From positions 127,370,952 to 127,434,951 of the forward strand of contig NC_092806.1 of NCBI RefSeq assembly GCF_040954645.1: a stretch of DNA of 64,000 bases. The letters run 5' to 3'. The translations under genes and the position numbers were made by a program. Of the stretch, positions 11,505 to 22,100 are shown in pieces. Under the pieces are notes generated by a model. That model did not search any database. It had not been told where the DNA came from and was given only the letters and a program-made list of their open reading frames with translations. Origin of the DNA: Diabrotica undecimpunctata. Lineage: Eukaryota > Arthropoda > Insecta > Coleoptera > Chrysomelidae. Within the stretch, counting starts at the first letter, position 1, and each line of letters opens with the position of its first letter.

Positions 11505-12140
11505 CCAACTAATGATTAACATAAGAGCAAAAGAATTTAATATGACAATCTCATCTCAGGATAATTAAAACTAAAACAATAGTAATCAGCAAAGAACCAA
11601 CTGGATGTAAAATAGAAATTGATGGCATCAGTCAAGTAAAATAAAATACCTTGGAATTACACTATCCAGCTATGGAGACCTGGACAAAGAAGTGAGAGAT
11701 CGAGTACAAAAAGCAAATAGATTGGCAGGATGCCTTAATAAAACTATATGGCAAAACAGATACATTAAAACTGAGATGTCTAGAATTTATAAAGCCAGTG
11801 TAAGACCAATAATGACATATGACTCAGAAACAAGACGCGACACAGCCACAATACAAAGGCTACTGGAAACGGCAGATATGAGAGTACTGAGAAGAATTAC
11901 AGAAAATAGAGATCTAGGATCAAGATCTGAGATATCGAAAGAGAAGTGAAGACATTAGAAAATATAACATACAGTGTGTAAACGAATTGATACTAAATAG
12001 AAAAAAGAATGGAATAACTACATATCCAATTGTTACAAACAAATTTAGAGTTACACAACGAGCCAAGGAACGATGTAAAAAAGAGTAGCGAGAGAGAACA
12101 ATGGAAAGAACTGAGGAAGGCCTATGTTGAGCAGTGACTA
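11505..12140 (+). pseudogene. non-LTR retrotransposon C-terminal fragment
   Basis: After several frame changes the translation gives KEFNMTISSQ, CKIEIDGIS, then VRDRVQKANRLAGCLNKTIW (11692 onward) and YKASVRPIMTYDSETR. The last parts match the 58385-59055 copy, and KEFNMTISSQ with CKIEIDGIS match the inverted 63281-64000 copy. It lacks the RT and begins just after where the YADD block would be, so it is 5'-truncated. It ends near a GATGATGAT run at about 12145, which may be its microsatellite-like tail. Confidence 0.75.
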
Positions 12141-12182
12141 ATTGATGATGATGGGTATATAGTACTTACGACGGGTGTGAAT

Positions 12183-12255
12183 AAGGTATAACCAAATAAA
12201 CGCACGCGGATGAACTGAAAACATGATACAGCTATGTCATTAACTGTAAATTTGT
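12183..12255 (+). repeat. dispersed repeat, copy 1 (partner 13350-13432)
   Basis: GGTATAACCAAATA followed by a CGGATGAACTG-like stretch and TCATTAACTGTA matches 13350-13432, which has AGATATAACCAAATA, CCCGGATCAACG and GTAATTAACTATA. Both copies lie in direct orientation about 1.17 kb apart. Family unknown. Confidence 0.45.
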
Positions 12256-12289
12256 TTTGAATTCGTTGCTTTCAGCGACCTAACTTCAG

Positions 12290-12430
12290 AGTATATGCTA
12301 TAACTCCAAACAAGCTTGAGGGCTTTACACAAGAGTAAATTTTAGTTTCAGGGAATGGTTATGCTTACCTCTAACTACAATAACTATATCATCGTCTGCA
12401 TAGCTCAGGGCCTGCATATTTTGGTTATAG
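12290..12430 (-). pseudogene. tiny RT fragment with YADD motif
   Basis: The minus strand reads QALSYADDDIVIVVRG, the RT catalytic box with its flanking hydrophobic residues, plus a duplicated-looking extra Asp. Stops follow at once. It is a fragment of a non-LTR element too short to assign. Confidence 0.5.
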
Positions 12431-12562
12431 GGTTATAGGGTTTCGCATCTTTCTCCGATGTCGTGCACAAGGAAAATACGTTTTTTCGTTTATAGTCTCA
12501 GTTATAATTATTACCTTGCAGTCATTTCATTCATGTAGTCTTCTTTTGTTCTAAGAGTGTTT

Positions 12563-12986
12563 TTAAAAGTATTTTAAGTTGGTTTTCTCCTTCACTTCAC
12601 GCAGTTTATTACGAAAATAATCTAATTTCTGATTAAATTTAATTATGGGTAAATTGTGATTTAAATTAAACATATACCAAAACGTACAACAAATAAAAAA
12701 AAAAATTTTTTGACTACTCACTGTTAAATATTTCCGTGTGTTATTTTGATCGATAAATATGACATAAAGACTATTTTCCCGCTTTATAATTCTGAAATGA
12801 GTCGTTTCCTTGTTTAGCGAAACAATATACAACTCTCGTCGTTTCTGTATAACGTGCAAATACATAAAGTTCTCTTTTATTATTTATGTAAACATACTCT
12901 GTGTTAGCAGACATTTCCTGTAAAGTGGGATTCTCTTTGTAAAAGAATAACCACTTATCTCCATGTGCAGGAATTTGTTGAAACAC
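12563..12986 (-). pseudogene. unrecognised broken coding region
   Basis: Two overlapping minus-strand frames are present: 12771-12986 (71 codons, with IPAHGDKWLFFYKENPT) and 12563-12865 (100 codons, with IIKRENSLYVIFIDQNN). The composition looks coding: aromatic and charged residues alternate, and there are no low-complexity runs. The second frame picks up about where the first stops, so one frameshift may have split a single coding stretch. I do not recognise the family. It could be a fragment of a transposon-borne, viral or host gene. Confidence 0.3.
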
Positions 12987-13349
12987 TTAAAATATGGTCG
13001 TAACGGCTTCTTTAAGAAATACCACATTGACAGTGAAATTTATGTGTTTTTCATTTTTAATGACATGTCTACGGCTGCTACTAATTAAATGTATGCCTGC
13101 AAAATTTCAGACAAAATACACTGCGCGTCATTAAAAAGAGGTCACATAGAATTTTATAAGAATTTTTCAATAATTTTAAGTTTATGCAATTTATTCTATT
13201 GTAACTAAACTCCCACAATGCAGAAATACTTTTAGGCACAGCTACTGGGTGCCGACAGGTCAACTAAGGGTAATAAGACTCAATGCAAGACACCCTGGGT
13301 GGAAATGTTCTCATCCCGTCATATAACTAACAGGAAACGTTCCATGGAT
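12987..13349. other. no gene seen
   Basis: AT-rich sequence. The minus frame of the preceding region may extend a few dozen codons upstream past a stop. Confidence 0.35.
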
Positions 13350-13432
13350 AAGATATAACCAAATATACACCCCCGGATCAACGTAGATCATGACATAGGT
13401 GGAGCAGCTTTGTAATTAACTATATACTCGTT
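13350..13432 (+). repeat. dispersed repeat, copy 2 (partner 12183-12255)
   Basis: See 12183-12255. The copies share ATATAACCAAATA and a CCCGGATC-like core, with several differences. Confidence 0.45.
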
Positions 13433-15719
13433 GATTGAACATGATGTACACACTAATAGACACACAAACACAACATATATGCACATGCACACCTACAACA
13501 TAGACATCTGCTACACCAACCTCAATTGGATTATCATATGGTTAATGAGATTTGTGCTGTGAGTACAGGGCTCCCAATACCGAGCTCTAACACCAGGGAA
13601 TGCATGGTAAAGAAGGAAAAGTCCTAAGCGATGTCAGCATTTCATTTCAACTCGTGGGAACAAAAAGAGAGAACCACAAAGGCATGGAAACAAAAAAGGC
13701 ATAAAAGAAGGCTCGAAAATGAGTAACTCTTCTGAGACTCTTCTAGAAATAAAAATATAAAGGGAACGAGCAGTAAGGCCTTAATACTCTAATTAATTAA
13801 GGTCCTTCAGTACAGCATTATGTGAAAGTAAGATTTAACTTTGACACAACAGCCCTGGAATAATCAGGGCTAAATAAAAGGTCTGTCGGTTTTCTTTGGA
13901 GAGTCTATATATAGCTAATCTGCCGAATTCCCGAGTACATGTATGTTAGTGGAAGATGCACCATAAGCAAATTAACTGCAGCAGGACCGGTGTAATACAA
14001 TCGGCTTCCAGAGAAGAAAAAAATTAATGGGTTAGTTCGTATTTATTTCAGAACAAAATCTTCAAAAGTAGTGACAAATATAAACTATGTAGTTCAGGAT
14101 TCAAATGTTGGTAACATTGGTTCCATGTTTTTTATTGCTACCAAAAACATCGAAAGTAATTTAATTTTAGGCATAATTATTTTATAGTATTACTAAACCA
14201 ATATTTCACCTAAGCGTGATAAATTGCATGTTACTGATTGCAAATGACTAATTTTATCAATCGAAATCTTCACACATATATTCGCCGACATATCTACATT
14301 GGTACAGTTAATAATATTTTATGATAAAAAGTCCAATAGACAAAAAAGAACGGGTGTGGCAGTCCAGTGGGACTGCATAGTAATAGTAATAAATATTAAA
14401 TACATTTACAAAAGGAATATTTTTATTCTCGAGAGAGAAAGAGAGAGAACATATATCTTCTGTCTCTCTCTTACGTATATCTAACATATATAATGATTTC
14501 ACCGATTCACTCCCGTGCAAATTTCCAACGTCGAGCGCGCGTATAGAAGTATAACTTCAAAAATAACAGCAAGCGTATTTTAAATTATTTTGCATAACAC
14601 TACAAACATTATTTGGTTAGATAATCTTAATTTAATGCTGACTTAAGGGTGCATTTTTATGAAATCGATATCGACGGTCAATATAAATTTGGAGTCAAGT
14701 ATACAGCGAACTGAAATCAAATGTTCTAGGACAGGTTTTTTACTATGACAAACTAAAAAACAATGCAATACATATTGTATTCAAATTACCAAATATAAGT
14801 TTGCACAAAATATGTTTTCTAATTCATTTGGTTAATTTAGGACAAACCCAAATTAAGCCCTTTTGATAGGTCGAGTTTCGTTAATAATATTACCGTACTC
14901 GGAATACAGCCGGTATTGCATTGTCTCTTGAAATGCTCTACTATTCTTATTTTGGTTAATTGATAAAGGATCCTTCTTCCATAATCGTCGTATCACGTTT
15001 TTAATCTGATCACGATTCTCGCTCCGACTCTGCGAGGATGTGAGACTAAACAGAGACAGTAAAGAGAGAGGCACTTCTACCGTTAGCTATTCAAAATGCA
15101 TCCGATATAATAATTGATGTATTCGCGGGCGGGGTAAAGAGGAGAGTAGAGAGAGAAAGATAGAACGAGCGAAGTGCAGGCACTGGAAACGCCAACACGC
15201 AAGCTGCCTGCATACATAAAGAGTGGGCTCTGCCTGCGTGCCTCTGCCTATGCCTGTTTATGGTTGTCGGTTGCCGTTCCTATATTCTACACTGTTAAAA
15301 AGATATACAATTTGAAGAGTCAGCGAGAAAAACGATGAATGTTGCAAATTTCATAATTTGCTCTAGAACATTTTTTATACTTTAAACTTGCACCTACTAG
15401 TTAGAAATCTTTCAAAAAGTATAAAAATTAAATAGGGACAAGCCGACCTATTCATTTTGACATTAAAAGCAATATTAGTTTTTTATTAAAAAAAAAATTC
15501 AATGAAAAGTTAGTTTTTATGGGGGAAAACGATGAAGCTCCACAGATTCAGTGGATAGGAGTGTCTTAGACGTTATTTTTTTAACTTTTATAAAATTACA
15601 GGCTTTTATATTATTAAATAATTGATGGATTCGACCATTACTTGATGGAAATTCATTTTATGTAACAATAAAACACTGAAAACTTTGTTTTCAAACTTCC
15701 ACAAAATTTATTTTAAATT
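13433..15719. other. no gene seen; GA-rich stretches at about 14433-14475 and 15130-15175
   Basis: Contains short GA/TC-rich microsatellite-like runs (14433-14475, with GA and TC tracts facing each other, and 15130-15175) and CpG-containing sequence at 15110-15300. No coding motif was seen on either strand. Confidence 0.4.
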
Positions 15720-15775
15720 CTTATCACTACAGCTGTTTCGGCTGATTGCCTTTCTCAAGTTTCTTACAATTATTA
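15720..15775 (-). repeat. hairpin-GAAAC module, Penelope-type remnant (candidate)
   Basis: On the minus strand, CTTGAGAAAGGCAATCAGCC is followed by GAAACAGC. The short stem GGC/GCC lies directly before GAAAC. This resembles the hammerhead-like segment of Penelope-like elements. No associated coding sequence was found. Confidence 0.35.
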
Positions 15776-16554
15776 ATATAATTGTAATATTAATTACAAT
15801 TCTGCTCGGCAAGTGTATTTCGCCTAAAAACGAATCACGGTCGATTCCCGTTGCAATTATTTAAGCTTGGCATATTACCGACACCATGCTGCAGTTGTGA
15901 TATAAGTTCTTACGGATATCATCGGATATCTTAACCATATTTTCTTTGGCTGAAACGAATCTGTAAACATAAATAAAACATCATGTGGCTAATGGAAGAA
16001 AAACATTAGACAACATTGTCACAAAAAGATTTATTTAGAAACAAAATAATTTTCGGTCGACAAATTTCAGAGTTTTTACTGTGTACCATTGTAAAATCGC
16101 CTGCAGAGCGAAGCGATAGAAAGTTGATTACCATTTTTTACCGCGACACTAACTTTATTCAATGACATTATTATTCGTTATGTAATAATATTTTAGTTTG
16201 ATTGCGCAAAGTGAAAAGGAGGTGAAAATATCAGTGAAAATGGCGCTTCTGGTTGGATGTCAAGGTGACCTTGGAACTTTAACCGAGGTTGGAGTTGGTT
16301 TGTACTGACAATAACTGGAACTTTACAGTTAAATAATTAATCGTTTTTATGACTGGCAGGTCTTCATACAATAATATCTGGTTTCAACACTTGTCGGTGT
16401 TATTCCATTGGTTGAATATCATCAAAAATTTTAAATGTCCATTATTGATAAAGCATCATTTACAAGTATACAACAAAGAAATCTCTTGAACATTGTGTTT
16501 CTTTCTAACCTATTATTAAGCTACAGTGCCCATTTTTTTATTTTTTGAAAAAAA
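15776..16554. other. no gene seen
   Basis: AT-rich stretch without recognisable features. Confidence 0.4.
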
Positions 16555-17130
16555 ATGTTTCCTATATCTTTAGAAGGTACAGAATATGGGAAAAATAATT
16601 TAAAAAAATTTTTGGTTAATATTCTTCTATTGCAGGAAGTAAGATTTAGATATCTGGGAATAGATATAACTAGTTACGGAGATGTTGAAGAAGAAGTACG
16701 ACAACAAAGCTTAAAATCAAGTAAAGCGGCGGGATCTCTTAATGACACAATCTGGAAGAACAAACACCTAAGACAAGACACAAAAACAAGAATCTATAAA
16801 GCAGCAATTAGACCTATATTAACATACACGGCGGAGACAAGACGTGGATCAGGGAAAAGTCTGTTGGATAGGGAGAAAAGCGAAAACATAAGAAGAGCAT
16901 GCAATATAGAAGACATAAATGGATGGGTGACAAAACGGAAACAGGAGTGGAACGAACACATTAGTAGAATGGCAGAGGATATGATAGCACGAGATAAGTC
17001 ACCAAATGGACGAAGAAGTATTGGCAGACCAAGAACAAGATGGTGCGATAATTTAAACAATTTAGGAGGCTAATATTGAAGAAGAAACAGGCTTTAAAGC
17101 CTACATACAAGAAGGGAGAAGAAAAAGAGT
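16555..17130 (+). pseudogene. non-LTR retrotransposon C-terminal fragment, long open frame
   Basis: A 172-codon frame is open from 16555. Homology starts at about 16640 with VRFRYLGIDITSYGDVEEEV, then SLNDTIWKNKHL, IYKAAIRPILTYTAETR, NIEDINGWVTKRKQEWNEHI, ARDKSPNGRRSIGRPRTRW and the terminal CDNL motif. It is the best-preserved post-RT C-terminus of this family in the window. The RT is absent, so this is a 5'-truncated insertion. The first 25 or so codons are probably flanking DNA. A short deletion follows AETRRGSGKSLL, where other copies carry the LLET...LRRI segment. Confidence 0.8.
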
Positions 17131-17411
17131 TTCAGAAAACTAAACTCGATAGTTATTTTATTACAGATCTGATGTTCTCACTGGACACACAAATTCAGTT
17201 TGCAAATGCAGGCACTTGTTCGCCAATGCCATGAATACGTGGAACACGTATTTTAGGACCTGACCAGGTAACAAATATACCTATGAAACGAATATAGGTT
17301 CTCTTAAAACCTAGATTTGTTGGACTAAACAGTATATTTAAAATATACACAAAGTATCTTTCAGATCGCAGTGTGAAACGGTGTGCGAAGCCAAACTACT
17401 CCTTTGAATCT
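17131..17411. other. flank before the Tc1 element
   Basis: No gene seen. The sequence ends at the TA dinucleotide into which the Tc1 element inserted. Confidence 0.4.
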
Positions 17412-17736
17412 ACAGTGGTGTTGAAAAGTCCTGCATCACCTTACCAAATACATGAAAATAGAAGTTTAAGGCATTTACCTTAAATATTTTTTAACCATTT
17501 ACTATCTACATCAAAAAAGCACAAACACAATACTACAAAATGGAAACACAGCAAAAATTTTGATTAATAAAAAAAATGTAGTTCGGAAACTTTTTTATTC
17601 AATATTACAAAAATTAGGCTATTGACATCAAGACGATATTGTCCATCACATTGAAGTAATTTAAACTAATTTTAATATTTAATTGGCCAGCCCTTGTTTT
17701 TAATAACTAGATCACATCTTTTGGGCATGGAATTTA

Positions 17737-18720
17737 TTAATTTTTGCAGTTCCTCCACGAAAATACAGTTAGATGCCAAGCGTGGATTAGAGATTCGATT
17801 AATTTCGTTTTATTTGTGGGTTTGCTTTTGGAAATGATGTTTGATATCTTTTGCCACAAATTCTCGATGGAATTGAGGTCCGGGGATTGCGCTGGCCAGT
17901 CCATCCTATCAATTTCATTACTCTTCATCTAAGCTTTAACCAATTTTGCTCTATGGCAAGGAGCATTATCATCCTGAAAAATAATTTTTTTTTCGCCAAT
18001 CAGGTCTTTTCCACTACGCAGCTTCTTATTCTGTAGTACCTCAATGTATTTGGTAGCATTCATCATCCCAGAGACAACGTGTAGGCGACCAACTCCTCGA
18101 GCGGACATGCAACCCCATATCATAACGGAAGTTGGATATTTAATTGTGGGAAGAACACATTTTGGAGAAAATTCTTCACCAGGAAATCTTCTGACGTAGG
18201 CATTTCCAGCATGATTATTAATATTGCAAGTGGATTCATCACTAAACAGTACACTCTGCCACTGCTCTGCTGTCCAGATTCTATGTTACTTGGCCCATTT
18301 CAAACGGTGCAATCTTTGCTCTTCTGAAAGCAGTGGTTTCTTCCATGCCTTATATCCTCTAAGTCCAAAACTAAGCAGTGTTTTTCTCACAGTGGAAGTG
18401 CACACGCTTACATCTGTAGATTTAGACCACAGCTTCGTCAATTGGGTGGAATTAAGGCTTCTGTCTGCCAGACTTGTTCTTCTTAACGCAGCGTCATCCC
18501 GAACAGATAGGCCACTACGCGGTCTGTCGTCGATTTTTCCTTGTTCAGCATACTTCTTAATGACTCTAATTATTGTAGATTGATTACAGGTTACTGCGGA
18601 TGCTATTTCGCGACTAGATTTGTAGTTTTTATGGTAAAAAATAATTTCAAAACGCTTTTCGTCCGATAATTTAGTTTGTTTGGTCTCGGATGACATTTTG
18701 ATATTTTTATCAAAAATCAA
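17737..18720 (-). pseudogene. Tc1 (DD34E) transposase, two in-frame stops
   Basis: Reading from 18720 on the minus strand, an N-terminal helix-turn-helix (SDEKRFEIIFYH ... SSREIASAVTCNQSTI) and a second HTH precede the catalytic domain. The domain shows VLFSDES (first Asp), VMIWGCMSARG, FQDDNAPCHRAK (second Asp) and WPAQSPDLNSIENLW (Glu). The distance between the second Asp and the Glu is 34 residues, as in Tc1. Two single-codon stops break the frame: TAA after LKWAK (about 18284) and TAG after RAKLVKA (about 17929). Otherwise the frame is continuous, so the copy died by point mutation. At about 327 codons it has the normal family length. Confidence 0.92.
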
Positions 18721-18808
18721 AGAGCGAATGAATGTGTTAGGGTAACTACAGTGTTTATATAGTCAAAATATGTGGCAAATTTGTCATTAAGATTCAATTT
18801 AATAGTAC

Positions 18809-19088
18809 TGTAGCGTGATTAAATAAAACGAGCGGTTCGAATTTATATACATATATTTATTTATAAGTTTACAGTTCGGTACTCTCTTATCAACTAACTC
18901 TACTTCTAACATTCTTACCTATATATACTACAGTTACTGGTTTCGAGAATATTCTGGCGTTGTCCCACCTCTAATTCGCCTACGTGACCGGTTATTCTCT
19001 CTCGCACTCGATACGCCGCGAACTTTCGAGAGTATTAGAGATGCAATGCAACCGTTACCTGGGCCATGCCAAAAGTATGTTCGTAACA
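18809..19088 (-). repeat. Gypsy-1 3' LTR (280 bp)
   Basis: The plus-strand copy begins TGTAGCGTGATTAAATAA and ends GTATGTTCGTAACA. It is identical by eye to 24748-25027. On the minus strand it lies directly after the purine tract that follows pol. Confidence 0.95.
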
Positions 19089-19100
19089 CTGCTCCCCTCT
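19089..19100 (-). other. Gypsy-1 polypurine tract
   Basis: The minus strand reads AGAGGGGAGCAG directly before the 3' LTR and directly after the pol stop codon. This is the expected position of the plus-strand DNA primer. Confidence 0.75.
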
Positions 19101-22100
19101 TAAATCTGATCGTCCCGATCAGCAACTCCGGTAGGCACAGCATGGCGGAATCTACAGGACTCTCCAGCTCTGCATGAACCCTTTAGAAAGAAATAACAGT
19201 CTACTGACTTTGAAGGATACGATCCCATCGGGTTAATGCAACACACAGTAATTCGTACGCCGGTGTCTCGGAAGATCACTTCAAGCATGCTTCTGACAAT
19301 CTTCCAGTCCAGATTATCTAGTGCATGGCCTATCTTGGGTAAGGCCAAATTCTTGATGTCGTAATTGCACACAATTTTCTTCAAATTAGTTAGAGCACGC
19401 CATATATCCTCGTAGCTTGCCCTGTCTGTATAAGACTTCCTGGTCACCATATACAGCAAAGATCGGGAACCATCTTCTAATCTCAGTACTCTTCCAACTT
19501 TAGGCTGCTGGTTTTTTAACTCGTCCAAACGACCGAATTTCTTATAAAATACGGATGAGATCCCTTTAGTCATCTCAAGATCTTGGGCAACACAGTGGGC
19601 TAGAGAGACGTTATGCGGAACACTAAAAAGATCCTGCTGAACTTCTGTGGTCACGCCGAATCTAGCACTCTTTCTCGCTGCGTAATTTGACATAAATTCA
19701 TTAAAGCTTGGTCGCCGGTCATCTTTGATCTCATGTTGAAGGGTTCGTGCTTCTTCTGTTTCATTTGAGCCAGCATATGGTGCAAGACGATTTATGTGAA
19801 CTACTTTTGGTTTACCTTTCGGCAACTTCTTAATTCGGTATATTACGTCATTTATTTTCTTTTTAATTTCATATGGACCTTCCCATTGTCTTTGCAGTTT
19901 GGGAGACAAGCCTCGACGACGTTGTGGATTATAAAGCCAAACAAGATCACCTACTTCATAGCTTTCACTCTTACATCGAGAATCATATTGATCTTTCATT
20001 CTGTCACTGGCTATCTGGATGTGTTGTCGGGCAAGTTCATGAATGTTGTTCATTCTTAACTTCAGGCGGTCGACATAATCTTCGCTTGCAACATGTTCTT
20101 CGGAAGGTCTGCAGCCAAACTCTAGGTCGCAGGGTAAACGAACTTCACGACCTAACATCAGGCAGGTTGGAGTCTGGCCTGTAGTTTCATTCACGGCCGA
20201 GCGGTAGGCCATTAGGAATAAATGAATGTGCTGGTCCCAATCTCTTTGATGTTCTGATACAACTTTGGACAGGTGTTTACCCATTGTTCGGTTCATTCTC
20301 TCGACCATTCCATCTGATTGAGGATGCAGGGGTGTCGTTCTGGTCTTATTGACACCAATCAATTTACAAACGTTTTGGAAAAGGGTTGACTCGAAATTTC
20401 GCCCTTGGTCGGAGTGGATCTCCAAAGGGACACCAAATCGGCTGAAGAATTCTTTAACAAGTACCTCTGCAACGGTAGCAGCTTCTTGATTTGGTATCGC
20501 ATAGGCCTCAGTCCATTTCGTAAAATAATCCATGGCTACCAGGATATATTTATTTCCATCATTTGTCTCTGGAAGTGGACCTGCAATGTCGATTGCTACT
20601 CTTTCCATAGGACTACCAACATTGTACTGTCTCATGGGTGCCCTCTTTTTACCAGCTGGACCATTACTGGTTGCACACAGTTCACATTTCCGGCACCATC
20701 TTCTTACATCATCTTTACAGTTCACCCAATAGAACCGTTCTCGAACCTTTTGCAGAGTCTTCGTGATACCAAAGTGTCCACCTGATGCACCGTCATGCAA
20801 CTGACGCAATACTTCTGACACTTTACTTTTAGGTACAATCAACTGAAGCTTAGTTTCTGTACCATCATCGTTCTCAAAGGTTCTATACAGAAGATCATCT
20901 TTCAGCACTAGGCAATTCCATTGGCTCCAGTAACACTTGACTTCTGGACTACATGCACTAATGTCTTGCCAAGAAGGTCTCTCACTTCGACGCATCCAAT
21001 CCAATACTCTTTTTATACATGGATCATCTGCTTGAGCGTCTTGTAGCTGTTGAGGCTGCCATTGCTCATTAATGACGGTGGTTCGTCTCACGGGGCAAAG
21101 TCGTTCTTCTAATTTAAGACAGTGATTACAATTTGCACTGCACGGCCTTCTCGAAAGGGCATCAGCATTTGAATGAACTCTGCCAGCCCTGTGTTCGATC
21201 TCGTAATCATATTCTTGTAATCGTTCTAACCATCTTGCCATCTGGCCCTCTGGATTACGAAATTGTAGGAGCCATTTTAGAGCAGCGTGATCCGTGCGAA
21301 GAAGAAACTTTCTGCCATACAAGTATTTATGGAAATGCTCACAAGCCTTCACTACGCCTAGCAATTCTCTTCTGGTAACGCAATAGTTTCTTTCTGGTTT
21401 TGACAAGACTTTGCTAAAGTAAGCGATGACTTTCTCCTGTCCATCTTGGATTTGGGAAAGAACAGCTCCTATTGCACTGTTGCTTGCATCGGTGTCCAAC
21501 ACAAATTTTCCTGCCTGTCTAGGGTAGCTTAAAATCGGTGCGCTGATCAGAGCCATTTGTAAGTGTTCAAAAGCTCTTTGACACTCTTCGCTCCATGTAT
21601 ATTCTTTGCCTTCTTCTGTCAACTTTGTTAATGGCTTGGAGATATTGGCAAATCCTTTGACAAAACGGCGGTAATATGTACATAGGCCAATAAAACTTCT
21701 AATTTCGTGTTTATCTCTTGGTACTGGCCAATCCTTAATTGCTGCAAGTTTTTCAGGATCAGCTGTTACACCATTACTTGCTACAATATGTCCCAAGTAC
21801 TTCACTTCTCGTCGAAACAAGTGACATTTCTTCGGACTCAACTTCAGATTAGCTGCCCGCAATCGTTGAAAGACTTCTGTTAGATTATTGGCATGTTCAT
21901 CGAAGGATCTTCCAACTACAATTACATCATCCAAATAAACCAGGCATGTTTTCCATGTTAGACCTCTTAAAACTGCATCCATTAATCTTTCAAATGTGGC
22001 CGGGGCATTACATAAACCAAAGGGCATAACTGTGAACTGCCAAAGCCCTGATCCTATCGAGAATGCGGTTTTTTCACGATCAGCTGGCTCCATGTCTACT

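Noticed and set aside
19238..19633. Host OARD1/TARG1 gene lying next to the retrotransposon
   Set aside because: The macrodomain is in the same uninterrupted frame as integrase, lies inside the LTRs and ends at the purine tract, so it is element-encoded.
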